The notes below the pieces were generated by a model. The model made no database searches. It had not been told where the DNA came from and saw only the letters and a list, made by a program, of their open reading frames with translations. A stretch of 64,000 nt of DNA from Dromiciops gliroides. Lineage: Eukaryota; Chordata; Mammalia; Microbiotheria; Microbiotheriidae. This document shows positions 1 through 11,448 of this stretch, piece by piece. The stretch covers positions 97,332,659-97,396,658 of the forward strand of contig NC_057862.1 in NCBI RefSeq assembly GCF_019393635.1. Direction: 5' to 3'. The position numbers and the translations under genes are program-made. Numbering within the stretch: the stretch's first letter is position 1; the number at the start of each line of letters is the position of its first letter.

Positions 1-391
1 TAGAGTGCTGGGCCTGGAATCAGGAAGACCTAAGTTCAAATCCAGTTTCAAACACTTACTAGCTGTGTGACCCTTGACAAGCCACTTAGCCATGTTTGCT
101 TGAATTTCCTCATCTGTAGAATGAATTGGAGAGGGGCAGCTAGATGGCGCAGTGGATAGAGCACCAGCCCTGGAGTCAGGAGTACCTGAGTTCAAATCCG
201 GCCTCAGACACTTAACACTTACTAGCTGTGTGACCCTGGGCAAGTCACTTAACCTCAGTTGCCTCACTGAAAAAAAAAAGAAAGAAAGAATTGGAGAAGG
301 AAATGGCAAGCCATTCCAGTGTCTTTGCCAAGAAAATCCCAAACAGAGTTACAGTCAGACATGACTGAAACAAATGAACAACAATAATATA
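1..391 (+). repeat. Old tRNA-SINE with RTE-like tail, split by a young SINE
   Basis: The head and core read AGTGCTGGGCCTGGAATCAG and TCAAATCC; the tail after the inserted SINE (GGAGAAGGAAATGGCAAGCC, then GACATGACTGAAAC..AACAACAATAAT) resembles the 3' end of RTE/BovB-mobilised SINEs. The copy begins at or before the window edge. Confidence 0.6.
133..287 (+). repeat. Young tRNA-derived SINE (marsupial SINE1/WSINE1 type), 'AGT' subfamily
   Basis: GGGGCAGCTAGATGGCGCAG head, A/B-box-like tRNA promoter region, GGGCAAGTCACTTAACC tail and A-rich end. Target duplication GAATTGGAGA at 123-132 and 288-297. Confidence 0.95.
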
Positions 392-730
392 CAGACAAAT
401 GATTACCCCTTGTCTCCCTTCCCACCTTCTCAGGTGTCTGTGGCTGTCTCAGGAACTGGAGATGCTATTGTTGCTGCTCTTGGGAACCAATGGTTAGGAG
501 AACCTTCCTCCACCCCTTACCTTCTCTCACAGTCACACAGTTAACTAAAAAGTATACAAAATTCAAACACCAATCCTTTCCCTTCTCGCCCCCCACCATG
601 TTTATTTGGTGCCTATTTTTTAAAAGTATTCAACTTAACAGCAAAGAACATAACCTTAAATCTCTTGCCTACAAGGTGTCCCCTGTGTGTGTGCTATTTT
701 TATTGTTATTTGTTTTAGTTTTGTACAGGA
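391..730. other. Unassigned intergenic sequence
   Basis: No exon and no repeat that I recognise; mixed base composition with pyrimidine-rich stretches. Confidence 0.5.
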
Positions 731-950
731 GTCAGTGGGGTATGGTAGAAAGTGCACTAGCTTTGGAATCAAGAGAGCCTGGGTTCAAATTCCATGATTC
801 AGTGGAAAGGGCAATTGCTCTGTAGGCAAGAGGACCTGAGTTCTAATCCTGTCTCTGACACCACCTATATGATCTTGGGCAAATGATTTCAATTCTCTGA
901 GCCTCAGTGTTTTCATCTTTATGTAAGGGTGGGATTAAAACATACTTGTG
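730..950 (+). repeat. Two decayed older tRNA-SINE pieces
   Basis: Phrases such as GGTATGGTAGAAAGTGCACT, CCTGGGTTCAAATTC and GGACCTGAGTTCTAATCC are diverged SINE heads and cores; the second ends in CTGAGCCTCAGTGTTTTCATC. Confidence 0.6.
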
Positions 951-1096
951 GTGGTAGCTAGTTGGCACAGTGGATAAAGCACTGGCCCTGGATTCAGGAG
1001 GACCTGAATTCAAATCCAACCTCAGACACTTGATACTTACTGGCTGTGTGACCCTGGGCAAGTCACTTAACCCTCACTGCCCCACCAAAACAAAAC
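951..1096 (+). repeat. Young SINE, 'ATT' subfamily
   Basis: Head GTAGCTAGTTGGCACAGTGG, core GGATTCAGGAGGACCTGA. Perfect 14-bp target duplication AAAACATACTTGTG (937-950, 1097-1110). Confidence 0.95.
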
Positions 1097-1110
1097 AAAA
1101 CATACTTGTG

Positions 1111-1330
1111 GGAGGTAGTATGGTATAGTGGATAGTGAGTGGAACTTGAAGTCAGGAAGATCTGGGTTCAAGTCCTACCTCACACACTGACTGAATCACC
1201 TCTCAGGACTCTAGGCAAATCTCTAAGACTCTAAGTTACCAAAAAGTGTCAATTGGTAGTGGGAGTTTTCTCTGCTAATGAAATCACACATCTAGTCCCT
1301 CTCCCTATTTCCCATAATTAAGTTCCTTCC
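1111..1330 (+). repeat. Older marsupial SINE with long non-tRNA body
   Basis: Head GTAGTATGGTATAGTGGATA, then a body with CTAGGCAAATCTCTAAGACT, an AATTGGTAGTGGGAGTTTTC segment and AATGAAATCACA..TAGTCCCTCTCC. Similar bodies recur at 1970-2090, 19800-19910, 22530-22590 and 52560-52630. Confidence 0.6.
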
Positions 1331-1372
1331 AGACAAAAATATTGTGAGTTCTCAGAGAAAAGAGACTATCTT

Positions 1373-1516
1373 CAGGTGCAGCAGATAAAGCACTGGCCCT
1401 GGTTTCAGGAGGACCTGAGTTCAAATCCAGCTTCAGACACTTGACACTTATTAGCTGTGTAACCCCAGGCAAGTCACTTAACTCTCATTGCCCCCCCACA
1501 CACACACAAAAGAAAT
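1373..1516 (+). repeat. Young SINE with altered head
   Basis: CAGGTGCAGCAGATAAAGCA replaces the usual first bases; the core and tail are typical. 15-bp target duplication AAAAGAGACTATCTT (1358-1372, 1517-1531). Confidence 0.92.
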
Positions 1517-1531
1517 AAAAGAGACTATCTT

Positions 1532-1625
1532 CTATCTATCTATCTGTCCTATACTACATTTGTATAAATACACATATATATCCACAATATACATATATGT
1601 GTATGCATATATATGGATACATATT
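1532..1625. repeat. CTAT and TA/TATG-rich simple repeat
   Basis: CTATCTATCTATCTGTC then an imperfect TATATG/ACATATA tract. Confidence 0.75.
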
Positions 1626-1631
1626 TCTTCA

Positions 1632-2140
1632 TCTCTATCTTTGTATAAGGGTGGAGTGAAAATATGCTTGAGAAGTAGTGTGGCCTCATGGATAGTGAAC
1701 TGACCTTGAAGCCAGAAAGACTGTAGTTCTGCCTTGGACACTGACTTTGTGACCCTGGGTGAGTTACTTAACCTTTCAGTGCTCTTGACCACTAGCTTCT
1801 TAAACTGTGGGTTGCAATCCCAGATACGGTTCCATAACTAAATGTGGGGGTCAAGAAAAATTTGGCAACAGTGAAAGGTTATGTATACCTATATACCCGG
1901 AGTCATGTAAAAATTTCTCAAGCACAAAGGGTAACAAGTAGAAAAAGTTTAAGAAGCCCTGGTTTAGGAAACTCTCTGTAAGTTACAGAAAAGGTGCCAA
2001 TCTTCATTGGTAGAGGGGTTTTCCTCATCAGGGAGTTCTTTATGTCAGTGAAATCATAGTTTTAGTCCCAATCCCTTTTTCTCATACTTGAATCCCTTCC
2101 AGCTATGAAATGCTGTGAGCTCTTTGAGAATACAATCCAT
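1632..2140 (+). repeat. Second copy of the 900-1370 arrangement (old SINE), split by a hAT MITE
   Basis: GTATAAGGGTGGAGTGAAAA..GTAGTGTGGCCTCATGGATA and, after the MITE, CTCTGTAAGTTACAGAAAAG, CATTGGTAGAGG and CTTCCAGCTATGAAATGCTG parallel the sequence of 917-1372 over its whole length. Confidence 0.55.
1793..1963. mobile_element. hAT-like MITE, copy 1
   Basis: About 170 bp with terminal inverted repeats GCTTCTTAAACT at the left and AGTTTAAGAAGC at the right (1946-1957). It interrupts the old SINE around it. A second copy at 38405-38592 shares its body (GGTTATGTATACCTAT, GTAGAAAAAGTTTAAGAAGC). No transposase. Confidence 0.7.
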
Positions 2141-2216
2141 GCTTTTTTTTTTTCATCTCTGTATCCCAATAGTACTAAGCACTTGGCCTCAATAAATATT
2201 CATTGAATAAATGAAT
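2120..2216 (+). repeat. L2/MIR-type 3' end fragment
   Basis: CATCTCTGTATCCCAATAGT..AGCACTTGGCCTCAATAAATATTCATTGAATAAATGAATG is the classic L2 tail. Confidence 0.65.
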
Positions 2217-2363
2217 GCACTACAATTTAGATACTCACTTACCCATGCCCAACATGTATAATTACTCTAATTCTTCTATGTTTTCTAGGCAGCAAACGCA
2301 TGGTAAGAGCATTTTAGAATCATAGACAGTCAGAGCTGGAAGGTACTTCAAAAAATCATCTAG

Positions 2364-2802
<439 letters not shown>

Positions 2803-2819
2803 AATCATCTAGTCCTGAT

Positions 2820-3930
2820 CTGTCAGTAGAAAAAATGGAAGGTCAGAGAGGGGTCATTCTGTGGCCAAGCTGGATCTAGATTTTTGGTATGCAGAGTCCC
2901 ATTTCTATTCTGTTCCCTCTATATCACACTGACTCTACGGACACTCCTTAAGACCAACCTCCACATCTAAATTCTGGCATGCTTCTCTAAAATATTTCGT
3001 GGTTGACTTTTTTTCCAGCTTCATTTGCCTTGGAGGTACTGGGGTAACTCTCATGGTGCTTCCCTCATTAGGTAGCTTCTAAAGGCACAAAAATGAGAAC
3101 TAAAGTGAGGGAAGCATTACTGGTCACTGGGAAATGATTTGATGCCCTGGGCTGTACAGGATGCTAGGGAAGTTGAGAGCTTCAGGTAGACAAATAATAA
3201 ATGCATTCATGATGTTTTCCATCAGGAAAGTGCTCTCTGCTGTGCTTTATTGTTGTTTATTTTCCACTGGCATGCCTTAAAAGACTGTGAGTAATGTCAA
3301 CTACTTTGGTTAATTGTTTCCCAAGATCTATGTTAATTTGATACTTGAAAAATTTTCCTGTTCCCAGTAAGGAAGACATCATTTCCATATGCTACTTGTG
3401 ATATCCTGGCAACAGAGAGGAAAAAAGCAAACAGCATTCTGGTGTTTGAGAAGTGAATGGTTTATCGATGAGAGGTGTAAACAAAGCACCATTTTGTCTA
3501 GTCTCTGAAATCCAGCCAGGCAGCATTCTGTTGTGGCCATCAATTGAATTTGGCAAGTACTAGCCCAGTGTGAAGCACTGGGGGATGCTGGGATCACAAA
3601 AGCCAAAAACAAATAGTTCCTCTCCTCTAGGGGTTTGCATTCAATTATATTCAATTATGTTTCTGACCTCAGTTCTACCGGTAGCCTCCCAGAAATGGAA
3701 GGCTAATTCTGATATATTATAGAGGAGGAAGCTAGAGTCCAGAAAAATAGAGTGACTGACCCAAGATGAAACAGCTAGGAAATATAAGAGCCAGGTTTGG
3801 TTGTTCCTTCCTTAACACCACACTGCCTTCTCCATTTTGAGAGGACTCTGTGATACTGGCAAACAATTTTCTTAGAAGTTAATTGTTCTCTCAGATACCT
3901 CATTCCTTTTGTCTATTATCTGTCATAATG
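2820..3930. other. Mostly unassigned; L2 scrap at 3540-3655
   Basis: Apart from a minus-strand L2 3'-end remnant (AGTGTGAAGCACTGGGGGAT) I see no recognisable feature and no exon. Confidence 0.45.
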
Positions 3931-4190
3931 AGATGGCTAACGTTGACATAGCATTTTGACATTTGAAAAGCACTTTACTTAAGTTTCATTTGATCTTTAC
4001 AACTCTGTGAGGCAAGTACTATAATTAGCCTCTCACCCCTTTTATAGCTGAGGAAACTGAGGCTGAAAGAGGTGGACTGATTTGTCCAGGACCCAACAGC
4101 TAATTAAAATTTGAGGCATATTTTGAATTCAGGTCTTCTTGACTCCAAGTTCATATACTTTCCATGAAGCCACTTAGCTTTCCAAATGCT
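3930..4190 (+). repeat. MIR-like SINE
   Basis: CATTTGAAAAGCACTTTACTT, CAACTCTGTGAGGCAAGTAC, GCTGAGGAAACTGAGGCTGA: the MIR core and tail order. Confidence 0.7.
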
Positions 4191-4289
4191 CTTCCAGGGG
4201 ACTGGAAGAGCAATGTGATCAGAGCCATTTGATAGAAGTCTCCTCCTCTGGGCTCAAGCCATGTGCCAAGAAAAACTCAATTAGGATTA

Positions 4290-4480
4290 AAATATAGTTT
4301 CAAGGTGGAATGACCCTTAGACTTGACCTAATCCAACCCTCTGGTTTTGCAGATAAGGAAATGGGAGGTCCAGAAAAGTGATGTGATTTGTCAAAGGTCA
4401 CATAGAGGGAATCAGAGATGGAACTGGAACTTGAGTTTTACTCCAAATCTAGCATTTTTCTCACTGTACTGCAATTGTTC
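4290..4480 (+). repeat. MIR-like SINE
   Basis: TTTGCAGATAAGGAAATGGG, TTGTCAAAGGTCACATAGAG and a TGGAACTTGAGT end. Confidence 0.55.
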
Positions 4481-4905
4481 ATTTTTGTGTTTTGTTTCAC
4501 AGGGAAAACCCAAGATGGCGCATTCTTTGTGAGAGCCTTTCAGCTTGCAATGATCTTTCCCTCTTTTCAAATCCTGGCTCTCTTGGGAGAGGCAGTGTGG
4601 TACAGTAGCAATAATACCTCTGTGACTTCTACTTGTGGAAATAAAAGAAGCAGGTCTCAAAATATATCAGCAAAAGTGTATGGGGTGGGGCGGCAGAGCC
4701 CACTCAATCAAGAACCAAAAGTTGCTTGTTCTAAAAATTACAACAATTAAAATTGCACAATTCAGGAGACCTTAAGACAATGTACACATATTCTGTGAAT
4801 AATGAGATAACTTGCTGTTTACTATCCTGTAGCATTCCCTTAAGCGGGCATTTAATACACAATAATCTATTAGATTAATTTTATAATATATAAGCAGTTT
4901 TATGT
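4480..4905. other. Unassigned intergenic sequence
   Basis: No exon, repeat or RNA gene recognised. Confidence 0.45.
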
Positions 4906-4916
4906 GGTCTTTTTCT

Positions 4917-5067
4917 TTTTCTTTTTTTTTCAGTGAGGCAATTGGGATTAAGTGATTTGCCCAGGGTCACACAGCTAGTAAGTGTTAAGTGTCTGAGACT
5001 GGATTTGAACTCAGGTACTCCTGACTCGAGGGCCGGTGTTCTATCCACTGAGCCACCTAGCTGCCCT
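4917..5067 (-). repeat. Young SINE, 'AGT' subfamily
   Basis: Complete reverse copy with T-rich tail at the left. Perfect target duplication TGGTCTTTTTCT (4905-4916, 5068-5079). Confidence 0.95.
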
Positions 5068-5132
5068 TGGTCTTTTTCTCAGAATGGTTGGGACTGCAAT
5101 AGCCTAATCAATACTCCATGAAGATCACTTTT

Positions 5133-5325
5133 GGTTGGTTTTGTTTGTTTGTTTGTTTGTTTGTTTGGGTCTTTTTGGCAGGGTAATGAGCATTAAGTGA
5201 CTTGCCCAGGGTCACACAGCTAGTGTCAAGTGTCTAAGGCCAGATTTGAACTCAGGTACTCCTGAATCCAGAGCTGATGCTTTATCCACTGTGCCACCTA
5301 GCTGCCCCTGCCACCTAGCTGCCCC
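5133..5325 (-). repeat. Young SINE with (TTTG)n tail and duplicated head
   Basis: Reverse copy; the last 15-odd bases of the head (CCACCTAGCTGCCCC) occur twice in tandem. Target AAGATCACTTTT at 5121-5132 and 5327-5338. Confidence 0.9.
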
Positions 5326-5339
5326 AAAGATCACTTTTT

Positions 5340-5513
5340 AAATTAATTAATTTTTTGCTATCTGAATACTTTTTTTAATTAATAAAGTATTTTATTTTTT
5401 TCCCCGTTACATGTAAAGATAGTTCTCAACTTTTGTTTATACAAGCTTTCCAATTTCAGATTTTTCTCCTTCCCTCCCCCCTCCCCTAGACAGCAGGTAA
5501 TCTGATATAGGAG

Positions 5514-5544
<31 letters not shown>

Positions 5545-7298
5545 ATAACATTAATCCTATTTCTGCATTAGTCATGTTATAAGAGAAAAATCAGAGCAGA
5601 ACCTCAAAATAGAAAAAACAACAGCACCAAAAACAAAAGAAATAGTATGGTTCATTCAGCATCTATACTCCACAGTTCTTTTTTTTTTTTCCCTTGGATT
5701 TGGAGATCCTCTTCTATCATGAGTTCCCTGGAACTCTTCTGTACCATTGCATTGGTGAGATGAATATAGTCCATCACAGTAAATCAACACTCAATGTTGA
5801 TGATACTGTGTACAATGTTCTTCTGGTTCTGCTCATCTCACTCATAATCAGCCCATGCAAGACCCTCCAGGTTTCTCTGAACTTCTCCGGCTCATCATTT
5901 CTTACAGCACAATAGGATTCCATTGTATTCATATACCACAACTTGTCCAGCCATTCCCCAGTTGATGGGCATCACCTCAACTTCCAATTCTTTGCCACCA
6001 CATAAAGAGCAGCTATAAATATTTTTGTACATGTGGGTCCCTTTCCCCTTTCCATGATTTCTTTGGGAAAAAGACCCAAAAGTGGTATTTCTGGGTCAAA
6101 GGGTATGCACAGCCCTATAGCCCTTTGGGCATAATTCCAAATTGCTCTCCAGAATGGTTGGATCAGTTCACAGCTCCACCAACAATGCATTAGTGTTCCA
6201 ATTTTCCCACAGCTTCTCCAACATTTATTATTTTCCTTTTTTGTCATTTTAGCCAGTCTGATAGGTGTCAGGTGGTACCTCAGAGTTGTTTTAATTTGCA
6301 TCTCTCTAATCATTAGAGATTTAGAGCATTTTTTCATATGGGAATAGACAGCTTTGGTTTCTTCATCAGAAAACTACCTGTTCATATCCTTTGACCATTT
6401 CTCAATTGGGGAATGACTTGGAGTCTTATAAATTTGATTTAGTTCCCTATATATTTTAGAGATGAGGCCTTTATCAGAAGTACTGACCACAAAAATTGTT
6501 TCCCAGCTTTCTGCCTCCCTTCTAATTTTGGATGCATTGCTTCTGTTTGTACAAAACTTTTTAAATTTAATGTAATCAAAATCATCCATTTTGCATTTTA
6601 TAATATACTCTATCTCTTGTTTGGTCATAAACTGTTTTCCTTTCCAAAGATCTGATAGGTAGACTATTCTTTTCTCTCCTAATTTACCTATGGTATCATC
6701 TCTTATGTCTAAATCGTGTATCCATTTTGACCTTATTTTAGTATAAGGTGTAAGATGTTGGTCTATGCCTAAGTTTTCCCAGCAGTTTTTGTCAAATACT
6801 GAGTTCCTATCCCAGAAGCTGGAGTCTTTGGGTTTATCAAACACTACATTACTAGTGTCATTTACTACTGCATTTCCTGTGCCTAGCCTATTCCACTGAT
6901 ATACCACTCTATTTTTTAGCCAGTACCAGATAGTTTTGATGACTGCCATTTCATAGTAAAGCTCCAGGTTTGGTACCGCTAACCCACCTTCCTGTGAATT
7001 TTTTTCATTATTTCCCTGGATATTCTTGATTTTTTGTTTTTCCAGATGAATTTTGTTATTATTTTTTCTAGCTTTATAAAATAATATTTAGGTAGTCTGA
7101 TTGGTATGGCACTGAATAAGTAAATTAATTTAGGCAGTATTGTCATTTTTACTATATTAGCTCTGCCTATCCATGAGCAATTGATATCTTTCTAATTATT
7201 TAGATCTGATTTGATTTGTGTGAAGAGTGTTTGGTAGTTGTGTTCATAGAGTTCCTGGGTTTGTCTTGGCAAGTAGACTCCCAAGTATTTTATATTAC
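5340..7298 (-). mobile_element. 5'-truncated L1 (ORF2 C-terminus and 3' UTR)
   Basis: Minus-strand translation gives the L1 ORF2 C-terminal region: FIWKNKK, IWYWLKNR, DKGLISKIYRELNQIYK, IREMQIKTTLRYHLTPIRLA, then the Cys-rich CWRSCGKIGTLMHCWWSC and IPFDPEIPLLGLFPKEI. The frame is open except for one nonsense codon just after KWSKDMNR (TAG at 6374-6376), plus upstream damage near 7000; this is a fairly young copy. A 3' UTR ending in ATAAAATACTTTATT follows at the left. Target duplication AAAGATCACTTTT (5326, 7299). Confidence 0.93.
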
Positions 7299-7314
7299 AA
7301 AGATCACTTTTAAA

Positions 7315-8822
7315 CAAACAAATACCAACATCTCACATTGTATACCAAGATAAGGTTTAAATGGTTAAATGATTTATACATAAAGGATGATACCATAAGA
7401 AAATTAGGGGAGTGTTCGAATAGATTACTTGTCAAATCTATGGAGAAGGGAAGAATCTAGGACCAAACTAGAAATAGAGAGCATCATGTAATATAAAATG
7501 AATAATTTTAATTAAATAAAATGAAAAAGATTTTCCACAATCAAAACTAATGCAACCAAAATTAGAAGGAAAGTAGAAAACTGAGGGGAAATTTTATAGC
7601 AAGAATCTTTGATAAAGGCCTCATTTTCAAATATATAAAGAACTGAGTCAAATGTATAAGAATACAAGTCATTCCCCAATTGACAAATGGTAAAAGGATA
7701 TGCATAGTCAGTTTTCAGACAAAGAAATCAAAGCTATCTGAAAAAATGTTCTAAATCACTATTTTGGCAGGAGGCGGGGAGGGGGCAATGAGGATTAAGT
7801 GAGTTGCTCAGGGTCACACAACTAGTAAATGTCAAATGTCTGAGGCCAGATTTGAACTCGGGTTCTCCTGAATTCAGGGCCACTTTATCCACTGCGCCAC
7901 CTAGCTTCCCCCCAACCCCCCCTCAAAAAACCACTATTGATTAGAGAAATACAAGTTAAAATAAGTCTGAGGTATCACCTCAAACCTATCAGATTGGCTA
8001 ATATGATAGAAAAAGAAGATGATAAATGTTGGAGGGGATGTGGGAAAACTAGGACAGTAATACACTGTTGGTGTATTACTCTCCAACTATTTTGGAGAGT
8101 AATTTGGAACTATGCCCAAAGGGTTATAAAACTGTGCATACCCTTTGACCTAGCAATATCACTACTTGGTCTGTATCCCAAAGAGATTTTTTTAAAGGGA
8201 AAAATAGTTATTTAAACAAAAATATTTATAGTGGTTCTTTTTGTGGTGGCCAAAAATTCAAAATTGAGGGGATGGCCATCAATTAGGGAATGGCTGAACA
8301 AGCTGTGGTATATTGTGGTATATGTGGTAATGGTATATTATTGTGCTAAAAGAAATGATGACCATGATGATTTAAGAAAAACCTGTAAAGACTTAACATA
8401 AACTGATGTTGAGTGAAGTGAGCAGAACCAGGAGACATTCTGCACAGTAACAGTAATGTTTTAAGGATGATCAACTGGAAAGACTTAACTATTCTTAGCA
8501 TACAATGATCTAAGACAATCCCAAAGGACTCATGATGAAGAGAGAGAAATGCTGAACTTTGAATAGAAATTGAAGCATACTATTTTTCACTCCTTCTTTC
8601 CTTTTATTTGTTTGAGTTTTCTTTCACAAAATGACTAATACAGAAATTTGTTTTCACATGATTGCATATGTATAACCTATATCAGATTGCTTACCATCTC
8701 AGTGAGGTGGAATAGAAGAAGGAAAGGTCCAAATTTTGGAACTCAAAACTTTTTTTTAAAATCCTGAATGTTAAAAATTGTTTTTATATGTAATTGAGGG
8801 GAAATAATATATTTTTTAAAAC
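7315..8822 (+). mobile_element. Older L1 fragment, ORF2 end and 3' UTR, split by a SINE
   Basis: Plus-strand remains of ORF2 (IREIQVKISLRYHLKPIRLA, CWRGCGKTRTVIHCWC, IPFDLAISLLGLYPKEI) and the marsupial L1 3' UTR phrase TATAACCTATATCAGATTGC. More diverged than the copy to its left, and oriented oppositely. Confidence 0.88.
7766..7925 (-). repeat. Young SINE inside the older L1
   Basis: Reverse SINE with short tail; near-duplication AATCACTATT / ACCACTATT on its flanks. Confidence 0.88.
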
Positions 8823-8828
8823 CAAAGA

Positions 8829-8972
8829 GGGGCAGCTAGGTAGTGCAGTGTATAAAACGCCAGCCCTGAATTCAGGAGGCCCTGAGTTCAAATGTGGCCT
8901 CGGTCACTTGACACTTACTAGCTGTGTGAACTTGGGCAAGTCACTTGACCCTCCTTGCCTCGCCCCCCACAA
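8829..8972 (+). repeat. Young SINE at the 3' end of the older L1
   Basis: GGGGCAGCTAGGTAGTGCAG head and typical core. Target AACCAAAGAG / AAACAAAGAAG on the flanks. Confidence 0.9.
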
Positions 8973-9029
8973 AAAACAAAGAAGTAAATTAAATAAATAA
9001 ATGCCACACTTTCATTCTTAATTATAACA

Positions 9030-9545
9030 TGAGATTTGCTTCTTTGACATACTTGCATGACCATGGGAAGGTCATATAATTGCTTGTTGCCTCAGTTTAC
9101 TCATTTTAAAATGAGGAAATTGGACTAGAATACCTCAAAGGTCTCTCCTAGCTATAAATCTATGATACTATGCTGCATATATATATGTGACTAATAGAAG
9201 AATTTATATTATTTAATTAATGTAGGGTAGCCCTGATATAGTAGTGTAGAAATTCCATTCAGTGATGAAGATTTCTCCATCTAGGTAGATAGATAAGCTG
9301 TACCTTAGTTGCCTAAGGTAATAAAGAGGAGGTGACTTACCTGAAGTCACACAGCTAGTAATTGTTATGGGTGGTACTTGAACCCTTGGTGAAGTGGGGG
9401 AAAAAATACTGCATTTGAAGCCTAAGATCTGAATTTGAATCTTCATTTTGCCCTTACTACCTGTGTGACTTTGAACAAGTAATTTCATTTCTCTGAGCTT
9501 AAGTTTTTTCCTCTGTGAAATGAGTGCCTTCTAGCTTTTAATTGA
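9030..9545. repeat. Three decayed SINE pieces
   Basis: Plus piece 9050-9180 (TGCCTCAGTTTACTCATTTT, GTCTCTCCTAGCTATAAATC), minus piece 9300-9395 (TGAAGTCACACAGCTAGTAA) and plus piece 9396-9540 (GAATTTGAATCTTCATTTTG). Confidence 0.55.
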
Positions 9546-10178
9546 TTGGTATCCTGAAACTCCAAGATATGGGTTTTTTTTTTCCTATTACACCAGGCTG
9601 ACTCATATAAATAGATGATTTGGTGATTAATCTAATTTTGTGCAGCCTCATGATATTTCTTGGATTGTATTACTGTCATTTACCTTTTTCATTTCTAGAT
9701 GTCTTATCTCTCTAATTAGAAATATTTTTAAAGTCCCTTCTATGTGTAGGACAGTAATTCAAAGATAAAAAAACCCTCTTATCCCTGCACTCAAGGACCT
9801 CATGGAAGAGACGCACATGCAAATGACTATAATAAAAGTCATAATATGATTAAGTGGATGAGAGATCAAAATGTCCTCAGAGATTCAATAAGAAAAGAAT
9901 CATTGCTGTCTGGAGTGATCAGGTCAGATGTTTGTGGAGGATATAATACTTGAGCTGGGCCTTGGCCTAGGGTTGGAGGAATGAGAGGGGAGGATTTCAG
10001 CAAGAGATGATGTAGAAAGAGTACATTTCAGGTAGGATACAGTATTGCCAAGGAATGAAGGTAGGACTAGGCAGAATGGAGTCAGGGAATAGCAAATACT
10101 ACAGGGAATAGCAAATACTTGGCTAAAGTATAAAATGCATGACAGGGCATGTGAAGTAAATCTGGAAAGTTAAGTTGG

Positions 10179-11265
10179 AAGAGATCATAAAAAAGAGAAA
10201 AGAACCTACACATACAAAAATATTTATAGCTCCTCTTTTTGTGGTGGCAAGGAATTGGAAATTGAGGGGTTGCCCATCAATTGGAGAATGGCTGAACAAG
10301 TTGTGGTATATGAATGTAATGGAATACTATTGTGCTGTAAGAAATGATGAGCATATTTAATAAGTGCTTTTTACCTTCCCTTTCCCTTGAATCATGGCCC
10401 TGGGACTCCAAATCTAGGGGGCTGTCAGCTATATACCTATGTCTCAGTAACTCAAAGAGTCCCTTGACTCTAAATATAGCAGCTACTTTATTTCTTTTTT
10501 TTTTTAAATAAACATTTTCATTTAAAGTTTTGGGTTCAAATTCTATCCCTCCTTCCCTACCTTAACCTCTCTCCCTGAGGTGGTAAGCAATCCAATATAG
10601 GTTATACTTGTGTATTATGTAAAACATTACTATCTTAGTCATTTTTGTATAAAAAATTTGAATAAAAGAAAAAAATGAAAAATTTTTTTAAATTAAAAAA
10701 AAAAAAGAAATGATGAACAGGCAGATTTCAGAGAAACCTGGAAGGACTTGCATGAATTGATGATGAGTGAGATGAGCAGAACCAAGAGAACATTGTAAAT
10801 AGTATCAACAACATTATGTGTTGATCGGCTGCGATAGACTTGATTCTTCTCAGCAATACAGTGGTCCAAGATAGTTCCAAGGAACTCATGATGGAAAATG
10901 CTCTCCAAATCTAGAAAAAAGGGAACTGTGGAATCTGGATGCAGATCAAACCATACTATTTCTATTGGGGTTTTTTGTTGTTGTTGTTTTTCTTTTTTGA
11001 GGTATTTCCTTTTTGCTCTGATTCTTCTTTCACAGCATGACTGATGCAGAAATATGTTAAATGTGATTGTACATATATAACCTATATCAGATTACTTGCT
11101 ATCTTGGGGAGGGGAGGGGGGGAGGGAAGGAGAAAAATTTGAAACTAGAAATCTTATAAAAACAAATGTTGAAAACTATCTCTACATGTAACTGGGAAAA
11201 AAAATAACATATTTATATGAAAAACAACAACAAAACACCAAAAAAAAAAAAGAAAGAAAAAAAAA
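10179..11265 (+). mobile_element. L1 3' end inserted in the L2, itself invaded
   Basis: ORF2 end (THTKIFIAPLFVVARNWKLR) and complete 3' UTR with A-rich tail. Perfect 14-bp target duplication GAAAGTTAAGTTGG (10165-10178, 11266-11279). Interrupted by 10351-10704. Confidence 0.92.
10351..10704 (+). mobile_element. 354-bp retroposed insert holding an antisense L1 3' UTR
   Basis: Bounded by the 12-bp duplication AAGAAATGATGA (10339-10350, 10705-10716) and ending in an A-tail, so inserted as a plus-strand RNA. Its right half, however, is a reversed L1 3' UTR (ACATTACTATCTTAGTCATT, AAGCAATCCAATATAGGTTA). The left half is not recognised. Confidence 0.75.
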
Positions 11266-11448
11266 GAAAGTTAAGTTGGGATCTGGTCACAGACTACCTT
11301 AAATAAAACAATTATGGTTAAGAAATTTACAAGTGTATTTATTCTTTGTAAACTGTGCATTAGAAAGATTATTTATGACAGTAAGGAGAATGGATTGAAA
11401 AGGGGAAAGACTTAACACGTGTTAGGAGGCTATTAAAATAGTCTGGGT

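Noticed and set aside
133-205. A functional tRNA gene at the head of each SINE
   Set aside because: The box-like elements are present but the cloverleaf arms do not pair as in a real tRNA, and the sequence continues directly into the SINE body.
152-364. Open frames beginning MDRAPALESG..EFKSGLRHLTLTSCVTLGKS, found at many places on both strands
   Set aside because: They are translations of the young tRNA-derived SINE, which has few stops in two frames; the shared peptide reflects repeat copies, not a gene family.
6374-6949. 191-codon open frame as a host gene
   Set aside because: It is the L1 ORF2 C-terminal region (with the adjoining 121-codon frame), inside a truncated L1 with a target duplication.
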